The notes under the pieces are model-generated. The model was not told where the DNA came from, searched no databases, and saw nothing but the letters and a program-made list of their open reading frames with translations. Source: Nostoc sp. S13 (lineage in GTDB: Bacteria > Cyanobacteriota > Cyanobacteriia > Cyanobacteriales > Nostocaceae). From it: a stretch of DNA of 64,000 nt. Location of the stretch: assembly GCF_029379315.1 (NCBI RefSeq), contig NZ_JAQYWQ010000013.1:1-64000 (forward strand), given 5' to 3'. Positions 20,322-30,675 of this stretch are shown one piece after another. A program made the translations under genes and the position numbers. Each line of letters begins with the position of its first letter. Position 1 is the stretch's first letter.

Positions 20322-20365
20322 TTATAACATTCAGTCATGGAATAATACCTTGACCGAGTTTTAAG

Positions 20366-20407
20366 CTTTCCTGCGGAACGCTACGCGAACGGCGTTCCGC
20401 AGGAAAG
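20366..20407. repeat. 16-bp-stem hairpin CTTTCCTGCGGAACGC...GCGTTCCGCAGGAAAG
   Basis: Perfect arms, 10-nt loop (TACGCGAACG). Confidence 0.8.
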
Positions 20408-20639
20408 TCCAAAGTTTAAAAAGGGTTGTGAGCAAGCGAATTTATACTCGCTCTGCCAGAAGCAAGCTACATAAAATAAATGTAAAATCCGTCTTGGAAA
20501 GTTCTAAGCGGAGGCTGACGACGCTCAGACTTTCCGCAAAATCTAAAATTAAATGATAGAGCCAGTGACTTGATTGCTGTTTTCAATCTAAAATCCAAAA
20601 TCCTTTCATTGTGTGACCCCATACTAGGAATATCAACCA

Positions 20640-21086
20640 ATGTCAATTTTGAAAAGAGTTCCTTGGGTGTCCCTGGCGCTAGTGCTGCTTAGTTACAGTA
20701 CTTTGGGCTGGGTAATATCTGAAACACATGCTCCTCGGTTTGTGTGGGTGGCAACTGTAATTGCTATCTTACTGTTAATAGTAACGTTGACTGCTCCTTG
20801 GCCGAAGATGACATATTACTACAGTATTTTGCTTAAATCAAATACCAGGTCTTTCGGCGTTGCCGTTTTAGCAGCTTTCTTATTTTTTATCATGATTGCC
20901 TGGTTTCAGGTATTTCTTGATACCTTACTCATCATTTCAGCGACTATATTAGTTAGGATAGATTTTCAAAAAGCGGGTCTTAGGGAAGGGCTAGCATTTT
21001 CAACTGCGTCTATCTTTTCATTGGGAGGTTTAGCTTTGGGTGCGCTAATCTACAAGTTAATATATTCTCAAATTCCGCTAACGTGA
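20640..21086 (+). CDS. Conserved hypothetical membrane protein
   Basis: 148 aa with about four hydrophobic segments. Confidence 0.7.
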   Translation: MSILKRVPWVSLALVLLSYSTLGWVISETHAPRFVWVATVIAILLLIVTLTAPWPKMTYYYSILLKSNTRSFGVAVLAAFLFFIMIAWFQVFLDTLLIISATILVRIDFQKAGLREGLAFSTASIFSLGGLALGALIYKLIYSQIPLT

Positions 21087-21148
21087 TTAAGTATACCCAA
21101 AAAAGCTAGCGATGCCTGTGACCGAAAACGAAAAGGGTACAAGCCCCT

Positions 21149-21248
21149 CTTTTACAAAGTTCTGATGCCTGCGGCGGGCTGCGCCAACGGATAGCGCCAC
21201 GGAGAGCGAGTCCGCGAGCGTCGGAAACCTCCGCTCAGACTTTGCGCT
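21149..21248. repeat. ~95-bp dispersed repeat, family G (TTACAAAGTTCTGATGCCTGCGGCGGGCTGCGCCAACGGATAGCG...CAGACTTTGCGCT)
   Basis: Near-identical copy at 58544-58639; degenerate copy at ~27848-27908. Confidence 0.85.
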
Positions 21249-21446
21249 AAATTTATTTATGGGGATTATTAATTTTTAATTTTTAATTTTTAATTTTTAA
21301 TTCGCGGAAGGGGTTGACGCCCAATGACTCGCTAACGCTTCGCTATCGCCTTTGGCATCTCCCCTTCTTTACGAGATGCTGTTCGCGTTCGCTATAGGTG
21401 TCGCTTCCGAACCGATATTGCTTACCTAAAAATTTATTTTTCGCTC

Positions 21447-21479
21447 AGATTTCCGACTTCTTAAAAAAGTCGGAAATCT
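21447..21479. terminator. Hairpin AGATTTCCGACTT...AAGTCGGAAATCT
   Basis: 13-bp perfect stem downstream of the mlaE-like CDS on the minus strand. Confidence 0.55.
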
Positions 21480-21498
21480 TGTTCTTAAATACTTGGAT

Positions 21499-22305
21499 TC
21501 AAAATACAGGCTTTTCAAATAGCAGTAGAGAGAGGAAAAAATCCATGATAAAAATTGACACCCAACTAGTAACAACTGCTTTGGTTGCAGATTCTCCTAC
21601 TTCCTTTGCTCCCCCCTTAGTAGTTAACCCCCAACTACAGCCAATCACAGCAACCAGCACTCCAAAAATAAACCCTTTGAGCAAAATAATAAATAAATCT
21701 GACGGTTGTAAAAAATCTCTGACTGATTCTAAAAATGTTTCGGGAATAATTTGGTAAAACTGTGATGCAGCAAAAATTCCGCCGAAGATGCCTGTAACTA
21801 AAGCCAAAATCGTCATCAAAGGCACCATCAAACAACAAGCAATTACTCTCGGAAGTACTAGATAATCAATTGGATCAGTTTTGAGGATATAAAGTGCATC
21901 AATTTGCTCTGTTACCCGCATTGCACCTATTTCTGCGGCAAAAGCAGAACCGACTTGTCCCGCCATAATACTAGCGGTCAAAATTGGAGCCAATTCTCTA
22001 CAAAAAGCTAAGGCAAAAGCACCTCCCACAGCATTGACAGCCCCAAATCGGACTAATTCCCTCGCCGTCTGAATAGTAAAAATCATTCCTGCAAAACCAC
22101 TGACAAGGAGAACTGGAGAGATAGAAACCGGCCCAGCAGTCACCAGATGTTGCAGAATCTTGCGGTAGTAGGTTTTTCCTTGGATTAAATGTAGCCACAC
22201 TTGACCGAAAAGTAGTATTGCTGCAAAACAGCGTAGAATCTCAGATTGCTCAAAATTTGTTTTTAGTCGCAATTTTATCGTCCTTAAGACTGACTTTTTT
22301 TGCAC
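21499..22305 (-). CDS. MlaE family lipid ABC transporter permease
   Basis: MlaE-type core: AFCRELAPILTASIMAGQVGSAFAAEIGAMRVTEQIDALYIL. Confidence 0.9.
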   Translation of the reverse strand: MQKKSVLRTIKLRLKTNFEQSEILRCFAAILLFGQVWLHLIQGKTYYRKILQHLVTAGPVSISPVLLVSGFAGMIFTIQTARELVRFGAVNAVGGAFALAFCRELAPILTASIMAGQVGSAFAAEIGAMRVTEQIDALYILKTDPIDYLVLPRVIACCLMVPLMTILALVTGIFGGIFAASQFYQIIPETFLESVRDFLQPSDLFIILLKGFIFGVLVAVIGCSWGLTTKGGAKEVGESATKAVVTSWVSIFIMDFFLSLLLFEKPVF

Positions 22306-22698
22306 ATATGTTATATCAATTCTCCAAAATAAGACTACAGATACAAATGGTGGAAACCCAGCCAGATGTCATCTGAATTTCTCAATTATATAGACCCACG
22401 AAGTGCGGCTTCCCGCAGGATATTACGAATTGGTATTAGGGTATGGTACATGAACAGACGCACTAGATGTTTACCCTGAAAGTTGAGCAGCTGTTTGGGC
22501 ATGGTTCAACTTAGTTTAGTAAACTTTCGTGAAAAATAGTACTTATGGAATCTTAATCTTTTTGCTACTGCTAGCATACTTTACGTACTTAGAACTGGCG
22601 ATCGCAGGTCTGTCAAACAGGGAAAAGTAATTGACTTAACTCAAAGGGTTTAAAAATTTCATAATATTTCCAAACAATGTAATGTTAAATAATTTTTT

Positions 22699-23022
22699 AT
22701 GAACAGGATTAAATACATCATATTTATGTTACTATTGATACTACTATTTTCAGGGGTACATCCGGCTTTTGCATCTGTATGCCGCAATTACAATATCTAC
22801 GACGGGCTACGCCACCGAATTTGCATTCTCAGCATTAACCGAAGTGCTAAAAATTATTGGGAATACAGGGCAGCCGTTAGTGTGGATGGAGTAAAAAGAC
22901 CCGTCGAGGTTTACAATTGTCGTCAACGAGTCAAAGTTAAACAAAATGGGACTGTGTTGCCCTTTCAGCAAAAAGACCCTGGTGAGATGATATGCAGCTT
23001 TTTTAATTATTCTGGGCGGTAA
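22699..23022 (+). CDS. Small secreted hypothetical protein
   Basis: Signal peptide MNRIKYIIFMLLLILLFSGVHPAFA; contains an 18-bp core of the small dispersed repeat, translated as YDGLR. Confidence 0.65.
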   Translation: MNRIKYIIFMLLLILLFSGVHPAFASVCRNYNIYDGLRHRICILSINRSAKNYWEYRAAVSVDGVKRPVEVYNCRQRVKVKQNGTVLPFQQKDPGEMICSFFNYSGR

Positions 23023-23320
23023 ACACGCGCCAGATAATCAAGACCGTAAAGCCTAGATAGGCGAATACTGTTAGCCATTCTTGCCAGCTACCAAATGCAT
23101 TATTCATCAGCAAAAGCCGGAAAATCAATATTTTTAAATCTTACACGTTGATGTTGCCAGTCCCTGAGTGTATTTTGGGAGATAAAGCAAAGCTACTCAA
23201 AAATTCTTTGCGAATTTTCCGGAATCGATCACAACGGGGTGGTAGTACATATCAAAGCATCGATATTATACTGAACCTCTATAACTAAGCCTCGGGGAAT
23301 ATAGCCCCATTGTTTCTCTT

Positions 23321-23351
23321 TAAAAGCTCGGTCTTCATGACCGGGCTTTTA
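23321..23351 (+). terminator. Rho-independent terminator AAAAGCTCGGTCttcatGACCGGGCTTTTA
   Basis: 12-bp stem with one G-T/mismatch position and trailing T-run. Confidence 0.75.
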
Positions 23352-23540
23352 ATGTTTATACCAAGTTGCAGTTAAGCAATTCCGGGTCAGAGCGATACTA
23401 CGGTGGTAACACAGACCGAAGTAGGGCAAGCTACGCACCAGCACTTCTTGAAACTATCTGCGTATAAAATAAAACTGTTTTCCAGAAACCTTTAAGAGAT
23501 TTTATTGGTCTGGTTCTCTAAATTCTGCAAAAATCAACCA

Positions 23541-24938
23541 ATGTCATCTTCTGCTCAAGGTATTCCCGGATTACCCGATTTGACGCATCCGATTGAGCTT
23601 GTCCAATTTGGAACCCAGGCGGTCAAAGCTTCACTATTATTAGTATTTTTGGTCGTAGCTTTGGGAGTTGCGATCGCTCTAGTAAGTTTTTCTCTACGTC
23701 GCAACCAGCCGGAACAACTGATAATCATTGGCGAATGGGTTGTTCGTTATTCCCAACTGCTACGGGGATTACAGCATTTAACTCTAGTATTAATTCTGTT
23801 AGTACCTGGATTTTTTCTCTGTTCAACTTTAAGCAATCGCTATCACTACTGGGAACAAGCAAGGGTGGCTCAAGTGGCCGAAAGTGTCGCAGGTGAAAAG
23901 CTCGAACAATCTGCCCCGCAAGTGCGCTACTCTATTCAAGAGCCATACTCATATAACACCCAAGTGAATGGCAAGATTGTCAAGGTTAATGATACGCGAG
24001 AAATCAACCGCTTCTTGACGTTGGGTGGTTCGCAAATTCAAGTCAAGCTTGACCAAAGCGTAGATGTTCCAGGTCGCAGTTCAATTTATCGGGTGGATTA
24101 CACTGCTGATTATAAAATAGTTAACCAACTCAAGGATATTAATAATTTCTTTTTTGAAACACGGCCGCCTAACGGCTACACGTTGCTTGCTAGCTACAAA
24201 GTCGAGCGTGACGGTACTAGGTTACAACAAACCAATCCAGGAGATTATGGTTTTCCCTTCCAGCTGCAACCAGGGGAACAAACCACCTTTCGAGTCACCT
24301 ATCAAGCTCAAGGAGGGCCTCGCTGGGTTTATAGCGCAGCAGGACAGTTGCTTTCTAATTTTAGCCTCACAGCAATTGCCAACTTTGCTCCAGCTGATTT
24401 TGCTAGTGGTGTTGTACCTAATAAGATTAAAGTTGACGGACGCAGTACTGAGTTTACTTGGATATTTGACGATAATGTTTCAGTCAAAAATCCATTTGGA
24501 GTGTTTACCAACACCGACCCCATTCGTCACACTGGTGTCATTCCCCGGCTTTTATTACTAGCACCAACAATATTTTTGTGGTGGATATTATTGTTATATT
24601 TTTCACTACCAATGAGTTTCAGAAATATTGCGATCGCTGGTAGTATTTTCTTTGCTTGTCTGTTGATTTTGACCTATCTAGCTCGCGTTATAAATGCTCA
24701 GTTGGCTTGGACTTTAATTTCGATCATCTTACTAATTTTAACATGGGGATTGGGAGCAAGCCGCAGTGCTTCCCTGGCTGCGATTATCGCCACTATTGCT
24801 GGAGCAGTATTACCGATCTTTGGATTATTAGTACCGTTGAGCGGCCTCATCCTCAGCCTAGCAGGTTTTCTTTCAGCCGTCTGGCTAGCAGTTCGTCACT
24901 GGTATGGCTGGTATAGTTTGCCCCCAAAAGACCAATAG
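23541..24938 (+). CDS. Conserved hypothetical membrane protein
   Basis: 465-aa ORF, N-terminal TM segments, large soluble domain, C-terminal TM cluster; internal ATG preferred. Confidence 0.75.
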   Translation: MSSSAQGIPGLPDLTHPIELVQFGTQAVKASLLLVFLVVALGVAIALVSFSLRRNQPEQLIIIGEWVVRYSQLLRGLQHLTLVLILLVPGFFLCSTLSNRYHYWEQARVAQVAESVAGEKLEQSAPQVRYSIQEPYSYNTQVNGKIVKVNDTREINRFLTLGGSQIQVKLDQSVDVPGRSSIYRVDYTADYKIVNQLKDINNFFFETRPPNGYTLLASYKVERDGTRLQQTNPGDYGFPFQLQPGEQTTFRVTYQAQGGPRWVYSAAGQLLSNFSLTAIANFAPADFASGVVPNKIKVDGRSTEFTWIFDDNVSVKNPFGVFTNTDPIRHTGVIPRLLLLAPTIFLWWILLLYFSLPMSFRNIAIAGSIFFACLLILTYLARVINAQLAWTLISIILLILTWGLGASRSASLAAIIATIAGAVLPIFGLLVPLSGLILSLAGFLSAVWLAVRHWYGWYSLPPKDQ

Positions 24939-25291
24939 ACTTATCCGGAAATGAGAACTTTATTTGGCTGAAACCTAGCTCTGGAGAGGGTTTTAGAGGT
25001 TCCTGTTTTATATAAGCTAAAAAGTCAGCTATGTAAGGGTTTCAGCTATTTTGAGGTTTATTTGTGGATAGGTCTAATATTGAAGAAGAATCCAGAATCC
25101 AGAATTCAGAATTCAGAATCAAGATGTTAGCGAGTCATTGAGCATCTTGAAAACCACAAAATCGTAAATTTTGTAAGGGTCTTAAATCCGTTCTCCTGAC
25201 GACTGACTCCTGAATTCTGTTTCAATAAAAATGTCTATCAAATAGACACCTAAAGGGTAGGCTAAGAAATATCAAACAAAATACCATCAAA

Positions 25292-27103
25292 ATGCTTACT
25301 GTTATCAAACCTAAGCGGGTTGCCTACGCAATCTTTTCCCTTACCCTCTTACTTTACAGCCAAATTGCATCAGCCGCCTTGACTTTACCCCTACGCAGCA
25401 AAAAGGGAATGGTGGTTTCAGCCCATCCCCTAGCAAGTGAAGCGGGAATTGCAATGTTACGCAAGGGTGGTAATGCAGTGGATGCAGCCGTAGCCACAAC
25501 CTTTGCAATCTCCGTAGTCGAACCTTTTTCTGCGGGAATCGGTGGCGGCGGATTTTTGCTGATGCACTCTGAGAAAACTGGCGAGATTAAAGCGCTAGAT
25601 TTCCGCGAACGCGCACCCCTGAAAGCCACAAGAAATATGTATCTAGACGCAGAAGGAAAGGTGCGTCCGAATGCAAGTATTAATGGTTATTTGGCAGTAG
25701 GGACACCAGGAACTGTGGCGGGACTTTATGAAGTGCATCGTCGCTATGGTAAGCTTTCTTGGCAAGAGGTGATGAAACCGGCGATCGCACTCGCTGCATA
25801 TGGCTTCATTCTGGGTGATGTCGCAACTTGGCGTTCTCTGCAAACAAACCAATCCCGTAAGCAAGCAATTCTTAACAATCCAGCAGGGCGAGAAATTTTC
25901 ACTCGCAACGGCGAATTTTATCAACCAGGGGAGAAGCTAGTGCAGCGTGATTTGGCACGTACTTTAACGGCAATTGCCCAAAATCCCCAAAGTTTTTACA
26001 CCGGAAGTATTGCTCGGGCGATCGCTTCTGATATGGTAAAAAATGGTGGTTTAATTACTCTAGAAGACCTCAAAGCCTATAAACCAATCTGGCGCACTCC
26101 CGTTTGTGGGAACTTTCGCAAAGCTAAAATTTGTTCAATGCCTCCACCATCATCAGGAGGCGTTCATCTATTGCAGATTTTAAATATTATCGGTGACACT
26201 GATTTAAAATCTTTAGGATGGCATCATCCTGACGCGATACATTTAATGGTAGAAGCAATGAAGATTGCTTACGCCGATCGCTCCCAATATTTAGGCGATC
26301 CAGATTTTGTCAAAGTCCCTGTACAAGAACTGCTCAGTCCAGCTTACGCCAAAAAACGCCGTCAAGAAATTAATATGCAAGTGGCTAGACCTTCGACTGA
26401 AGTCAAGCCAGTAGATAAACAGACGCTACAACGTTTTAGTCAAGCCAATAATCAGAAATGGGGAGAAAATATCATCCCCTTATCTGAGCAATCTCTCAAA
26501 TTGCACGCGACTCGGCATGAATCTCCCCAAACCAGTCATCTTAGTGTTGTGGATGAAGAACGCAACGCCGTGAGTCTGACTTTCACGGTTAATCTCATTT
26601 TTGGTGCTGGTGTGGTGACACCGGGAACTGGAATTGTCCTCAACAATGAGATGGATGATTTTGCTTCTGCGCCAGGAGTACCTAATGCTTTTGGTTTGGT
26701 TGGTAATGATGCCAACAGCATTGCACCCCGTAAAACTCCCCTATCGAGCATGACTCCAACAATTGTTACAGAAAATGGTCATTTCCGCATGGCAGCAGGT
26801 GCGCCTGGTGGTAGCACCATCATCACCCAGGTTTTGCAAGTGATCCTGAATGTGCTGGAATACAACATGGATGTTGGTGCAGCTGTTTCTGTTCCACGCA
26901 TACATCATCAGTGGCTTCCCGATGAGTTGCGCGTCGAATCCTGGGGTTTGGATGCTCTGACTATGCAAGAATTACGCCATCGAGGGCATAAAATTAAGGA
27001 AACTCCTCCTTGGGGTAATGGTAATGCGATCGCTGTCACACCCGATGGAAATCTAGAAGGGGCGGCTGATCCTCGCGGTGAAGGTTCCCCCAAAGGGTGG
27101 TGA
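25292..27103 (+). CDS. ggt: Gamma-glutamyltransferase
   Basis: GGNAVDAAVATTFAISVVEPFSAGIGGGGFLL; catalytic Thr region ESPQTSHLSVVDEERNAVSLTFTVN; GAPGGSTIITQV. Confidence 0.95.
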   Translation: MLTVIKPKRVAYAIFSLTLLLYSQIASAALTLPLRSKKGMVVSAHPLASEAGIAMLRKGGNAVDAAVATTFAISVVEPFSAGIGGGGFLLMHSEKTGEIKALDFRERAPLKATRNMYLDAEGKVRPNASINGYLAVGTPGTVAGLYEVHRRYGKLSWQEVMKPAIALAAYGFILGDVATWRSLQTNQSRKQAILNNPAGREIFTRNGEFYQPGEKLVQRDLARTLTAIAQNPQSFYTGSIARAIASDMVKNGGLITLEDLKAYKPIWRTPVCGNFRKAKICSMPPPSSGGVHLLQILNIIGDTDLKSLGWHHPDAIHLMVEAMKIAYADRSQYLGDPDFVKVPVQELLSPAYAKKRRQEINMQVARPSTEVKPVDKQTLQRFSQANNQKWGENIIPLSEQSLKLHATRHESPQTSHLSVVDEERNAVSLTFTVNLIFGAGVVTPGTGIVLNNEMDDFASAPGVPNAFGLVGNDANSIAPRKTPLSSMTPTIVTENGHFRMAAGAPGGSTIITQVLQVILNVLEYNMDVGAAVSVPRIHHQWLPDELRVESWGLDALTMQELRHRGHKIKETPPWGNGNAIAVTPDGNLEGAADPRGEGSPKGW

Positions 27104-27172
27104 GGGGGATGAGGGGGATGAGAAAAATAACTAATGCCCAATGCCCAATACCCAATACCCAATGCCCAATGA

Positions 27173-27436
27173 CTATTGATTTTGGACTGTTGACTCTGCG
27201 TAGCTGCTGCTGCCAAACTCGTTTGCCCGTGTGCTAGGTACTAGTGTCCAACCTGCTTTGAGAAGTTTTTGATAAGTTGCCCAACCTTTGGAACCGCCTT
27301 GTATTTTATAATCTGGAACTGCAAAATGTCCAAAAGCTGTGTAGGGACGCCAAGGTTGATTGGGTTCTGTCTGCAAATACAAAATTTTCTCTCCATCGCC
27401 ACCAGACTTAGATAACCAGCACATTTGTCGATGCAT
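27173..27436 (-). CDS. Conserved hypothetical protein
   Basis: MHRQMCWLSKSGGDGEKILYLQTEPNQPWRPYTAFGHFAVPDYKIQGGSKGWATYQKLLKAGWTLV; well-formed ORF. Confidence 0.6.
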   Translation of the reverse strand: MHRQMCWLSKSGGDGEKILYLQTEPNQPWRPYTAFGHFAVPDYKIQGGSKGWATYQKLLKAGWTLVPSTRANEFGSSSYAESTVQNQ

Positions 27437-28286
27437 TGCAAACTCCTTTGCTCTAGCTAATAACGCATAATAGCAGACTTTTGTCAAGCTATTTCTTACT
27501 CTTGAGGGTAATTTTTTGCCTAATACTTTAGACAAAGTGTAATTAAGTTCTATCCACTACGGGATACTTGCTTAACAAGTCATACTTGAGAAAGCTGCTA
27601 GTAGGATACAAAGATGAACAGCTTTCCCTCACTTCTTTGCTAGGGAAGATTTTTCTAATGTTATCCGCGCTTTTTCTGTTTGTGTGTAACAATAACTACT
27701 ATTTTGACTGGAGTTTGCAATCAAACTATTTGTTTTTCTGCTTAGATACATAAGCGCAGATTTTGGAAATTACTTGTAAAGTTCGGTTGATTAAACACTA
27801 AGCTAAAACATATCTAGATTGCACAATTACTTCATCTGCTTGTCCCCGAAGTTTTGATGCCTACAGCTGGATGCGCCAATGCCAGAAGCCTCTGCTCAGA
27901 TTTCTCTGTTTGTCATTAGTCAAAAGTATTTACAAAGGACAAATGACTAATGACAGTCTTAATCAAAGAATGTAAATAGATGAACAAAAATATTTATAGT
28001 TTTTGTTTGCGAGCGTAATGAAGCAATCCCAACCCTTGTGATTGCTACCCTGCGGGAACGCCAAAGGCGAACATTACGCTTCTCTACGAGACGCTACTGC
28101 GAACGCTTCATTCTCAATGAGATTGTGTAATTAATTCTGTTCGACTACTTACAACTTGAACGCAATTATTGCAAAATCTGATTAATTTACCGTATATTTA
28201 CAGTGAACTTGTTGCTTTTATTTAGAAGTATATCGGAAAATATAAACATCATAAGTAATTTTGTCAGTCAAGTAGGATTTAGCAAA

Positions 28287-29220
28287 ATGAAAGCAGTCGG
28301 TATTTACACCCTTGCGAATGATGCTGTATTTTACCAGTTAGTTGCCTTACTAAATAGCATTGAGATCAATGTTAGCCAAAACATTCCTGTATGTGTTATT
28401 CCTTATAATGACCAATTAGAAAAGGTCAACCAGGAAATTAAATCTAGAAAAAATGTCAACCTGTTTGAAAATAGGGAATCTATTTAACGGTGGGATAATT
28501 TTGCCAATGAACTTTGGGCTGTACATCCAGCAGCAAAACAAGGGCATTTATCTCGCAATTATTGGTATTTTAGGCCCTTATTAAGAAAGCTTTGCGCTTT
28601 TGATGGGGAATTTGAAAAGTTCGTGTTCTATGATGCTGATAGTTTAGCAATGAAACCCCTAGCTAATCTATTAGATCAACTTGATAGCTACGACTTTATC
28701 TTTGATGATTGGGAGCATAAAAATCCATATAAAATGCAGCTTTGAATTTATCTATTATAGAAAAGACTGATTTGTTTAAAGAGGAGGATGTACTTGCTAA
28801 ACTGCATTTTTTAGCTTATTTGGAGCTAAAAAATGTATTTTTGCTCCGTCGGAGTTGGAATCTTTGAAGAATTTGTTAATTGAAGAGGATGAAATTCAAT
28901 CGGTACGCAAATGGTGGGATGATGCTTTTTTGTTCAACTACATGACATTAAGATCCGATCGCTCACTTTTCAACTTCACACTTAGCCCTAATGGTGCAGA
29001 TAGAACTGGTAACTGTGCTAATGCAGATCCCTTTGTGAATATTAATAATGTTCTTTACAACCAAGATGGATTAAAACCCATTTATCGTCTTCATTACATG
29101 AGCTATTCTTCTAGAGATTTCACGCGCTTATGTCAAGGACAAGATATTAATATTCGCTATCGAGACAAATTTTTACAGTATCCTTTTCTCAAACAACCAG
29201 AAAAAAAACAACACGACTAA
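28287..29220 (+). pseudogene. Sugar-transferase-like (nucleotide-diphospho-sugar transferase) gene with one nonsense and two frame changes
   Basis: MKAVGIYTLANDAVFYQLVALLNSIE... TAA at 28485, continues RWDNFANELWAVHPAAKQGHLSRNYWYFRPLLRKLCAFDGEFEKFVFYDADSLAMKP; frame change near 28740 and again near 28810; continues FGAKKCIFAPSELESLKNLLIEEDEIQSVRKWWDD... Confidence 0.85.
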
Positions 29221-29382
29221 AACCACCTAGTTTGATTGCAAAAACCAATAGATTATTCAATAAAACTGTGAAAAAAATTAAAATCAGCATCTCACAAGTC
29301 TGCCCATAATGATCGGCATTTATATTATTGTGAAAATATTCTCAAGAAAATTAAATATAAGTTTATACCAGGAGAACCGATT

Positions 29383-30579
29383 GTGAAAATTTTAGTTTCG
29401 CTACCACGCAACCATCAAAAATTTAATAGCATTGATAGTGTTTTGGACGGTACTGCTTCCTGTTCTGGTACTGATGGGGCAATTATCCGCATGGCTGGTA
29501 TGCTGAGTGATGCAGGGATTGATGTTACTCTTAGCAGTGCGGTTGAAATTGAGAGTACAAAATTAACCTGTGTGAAGCATGATTTGGTAGATGCTGGTAA
29601 ATTTGACAACTTAGTAGTACACCAATCTCACTGGAATGGTAATGAACTTACTTTTGGAAATCAGTCTTTAAGTAAAACATTTCTTTGGCTGCAAAACAGA
29701 ACATCTTGGTCTTTTGTGAGTAGTTTTTTAAACAAGGGTGGTAATCGGATTATTTGCCCTTCAATTTCTCATGCTAATGTTTACAGGGCTGTACCACAGT
29801 GGGCACGAAAAGTAAATGTAGTTTATAATTCTTACTGCCCTGCGTTTAAACCAACTTTAGAACAGCAAGTATCAATATTACTATTTGTGGGAGCTGTCAC
29901 ACCCAGCAAGGGTTTTGTAGAATTGATGCAAGTGTGGTCTCATCTAGTCCAACAAGAAGTAAACTTGGAATTAGCGGTTGCTGGTAGTCTGAGTCTACAC
30001 CAAGGGTCTAAATTTCAACAAGGTAGTTTAGGAGTCGCCTCATCCGAGTTTGAAAATAACTATATTCAGCCTTGGTTAAAGACTTTACCAGAGAAATACC
30101 AGCCTGATTTCCTTGGTGCTTTATCACCTGAGTCATTACAGAAAGCAATAGGCAAATCTTGGGCTGTGATTGTTAATCCTTCTTGGAACAAAAGTATAAT
30201 TGAAACATTTTGTGTAGCAGCAGTAGATGCCCAGGCGTGCGATCGCACAGTATTTTCATTAGCAGAGGGTGGACTTAAAGAAACTGTCTATCGTGGTAAG
30301 TTCAAATCATTAGCTAATGAGCAATCTACTGAAGCTCTCAGCAAACTAATTATCAATGGTTTAGCCCATAATGAATTAGTGCTAGAAAATGGTAAATTAG
30401 CTGGAGAATTCGTCAGAAATAAATTCGGAACAGAAGCTATTTGTAAGTCTTGGATAGCATTATTGTCAGGACAGCAAACTGAACCAGTTTTACCCAAAAA
30501 CTGGGAAAGTACGCGAGACTTCTGGTGCGATATTCTTCGTAGTAGTGGTACATCAAGGCTGATTAGTCAATATCGTTAG
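29383..30579 (+). CDS. Glycosyltransferase, GT4-like
   Basis: GTG start; LLFVGAVTPSKGFVELMQVWSHL and PSWNKSIIETFCVAAVDAQACD typical of the C-terminal GT-B domain. Confidence 0.8.
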   Translation: MKILVSLPRNHQKFNSIDSVLDGTASCSGTDGAIIRMAGMLSDAGIDVTLSSAVEIESTKLTCVKHDLVDAGKFDNLVVHQSHWNGNELTFGNQSLSKTFLWLQNRTSWSFVSSFLNKGGNRIICPSISHANVYRAVPQWARKVNVVYNSYCPAFKPTLEQQVSILLFVGAVTPSKGFVELMQVWSHLVQQEVNLELAVAGSLSLHQGSKFQQGSLGVASSEFENNYIQPWLKTLPEKYQPDFLGALSPESLQKAIGKSWAVIVNPSWNKSIIETFCVAAVDAQACDRTVFSLAEGGLKETVYRGKFKSLANEQSTEALSKLIINGLAHNELVLENGKLAGEFVRNKFGTEAICKSWIALLSGQQTEPVLPKNWESTRDFWCDILRSSGTSRLISQYR

Positions 30580-30624
30580 ATATTTCAGTAATTGGTAGTG
30601 GGAAATATGTAGCGATCGCCCTTT

Positions 30625-30657
30625 AGAACCCCGACTTCTTGAATAAGTTGGGGTTCT
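30625..30657. terminator. Hairpin AGAACCCCGACTT...AAGTTGGGGTTCT between convergent genes
   Basis: 13-bp arms with one G-T pair, located between the ends of 29383-30579 (+) and 30676-31275 (-). Confidence 0.6.
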
Positions 30658-30675
30658 AGCCAGCAACTTGGGTTA

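Noticed and set aside
24154-24561. 135-aa ORF overlapping the 23541-24938 membrane protein
   Set aside because: Alternate frame of a longer, better-supported CDS.
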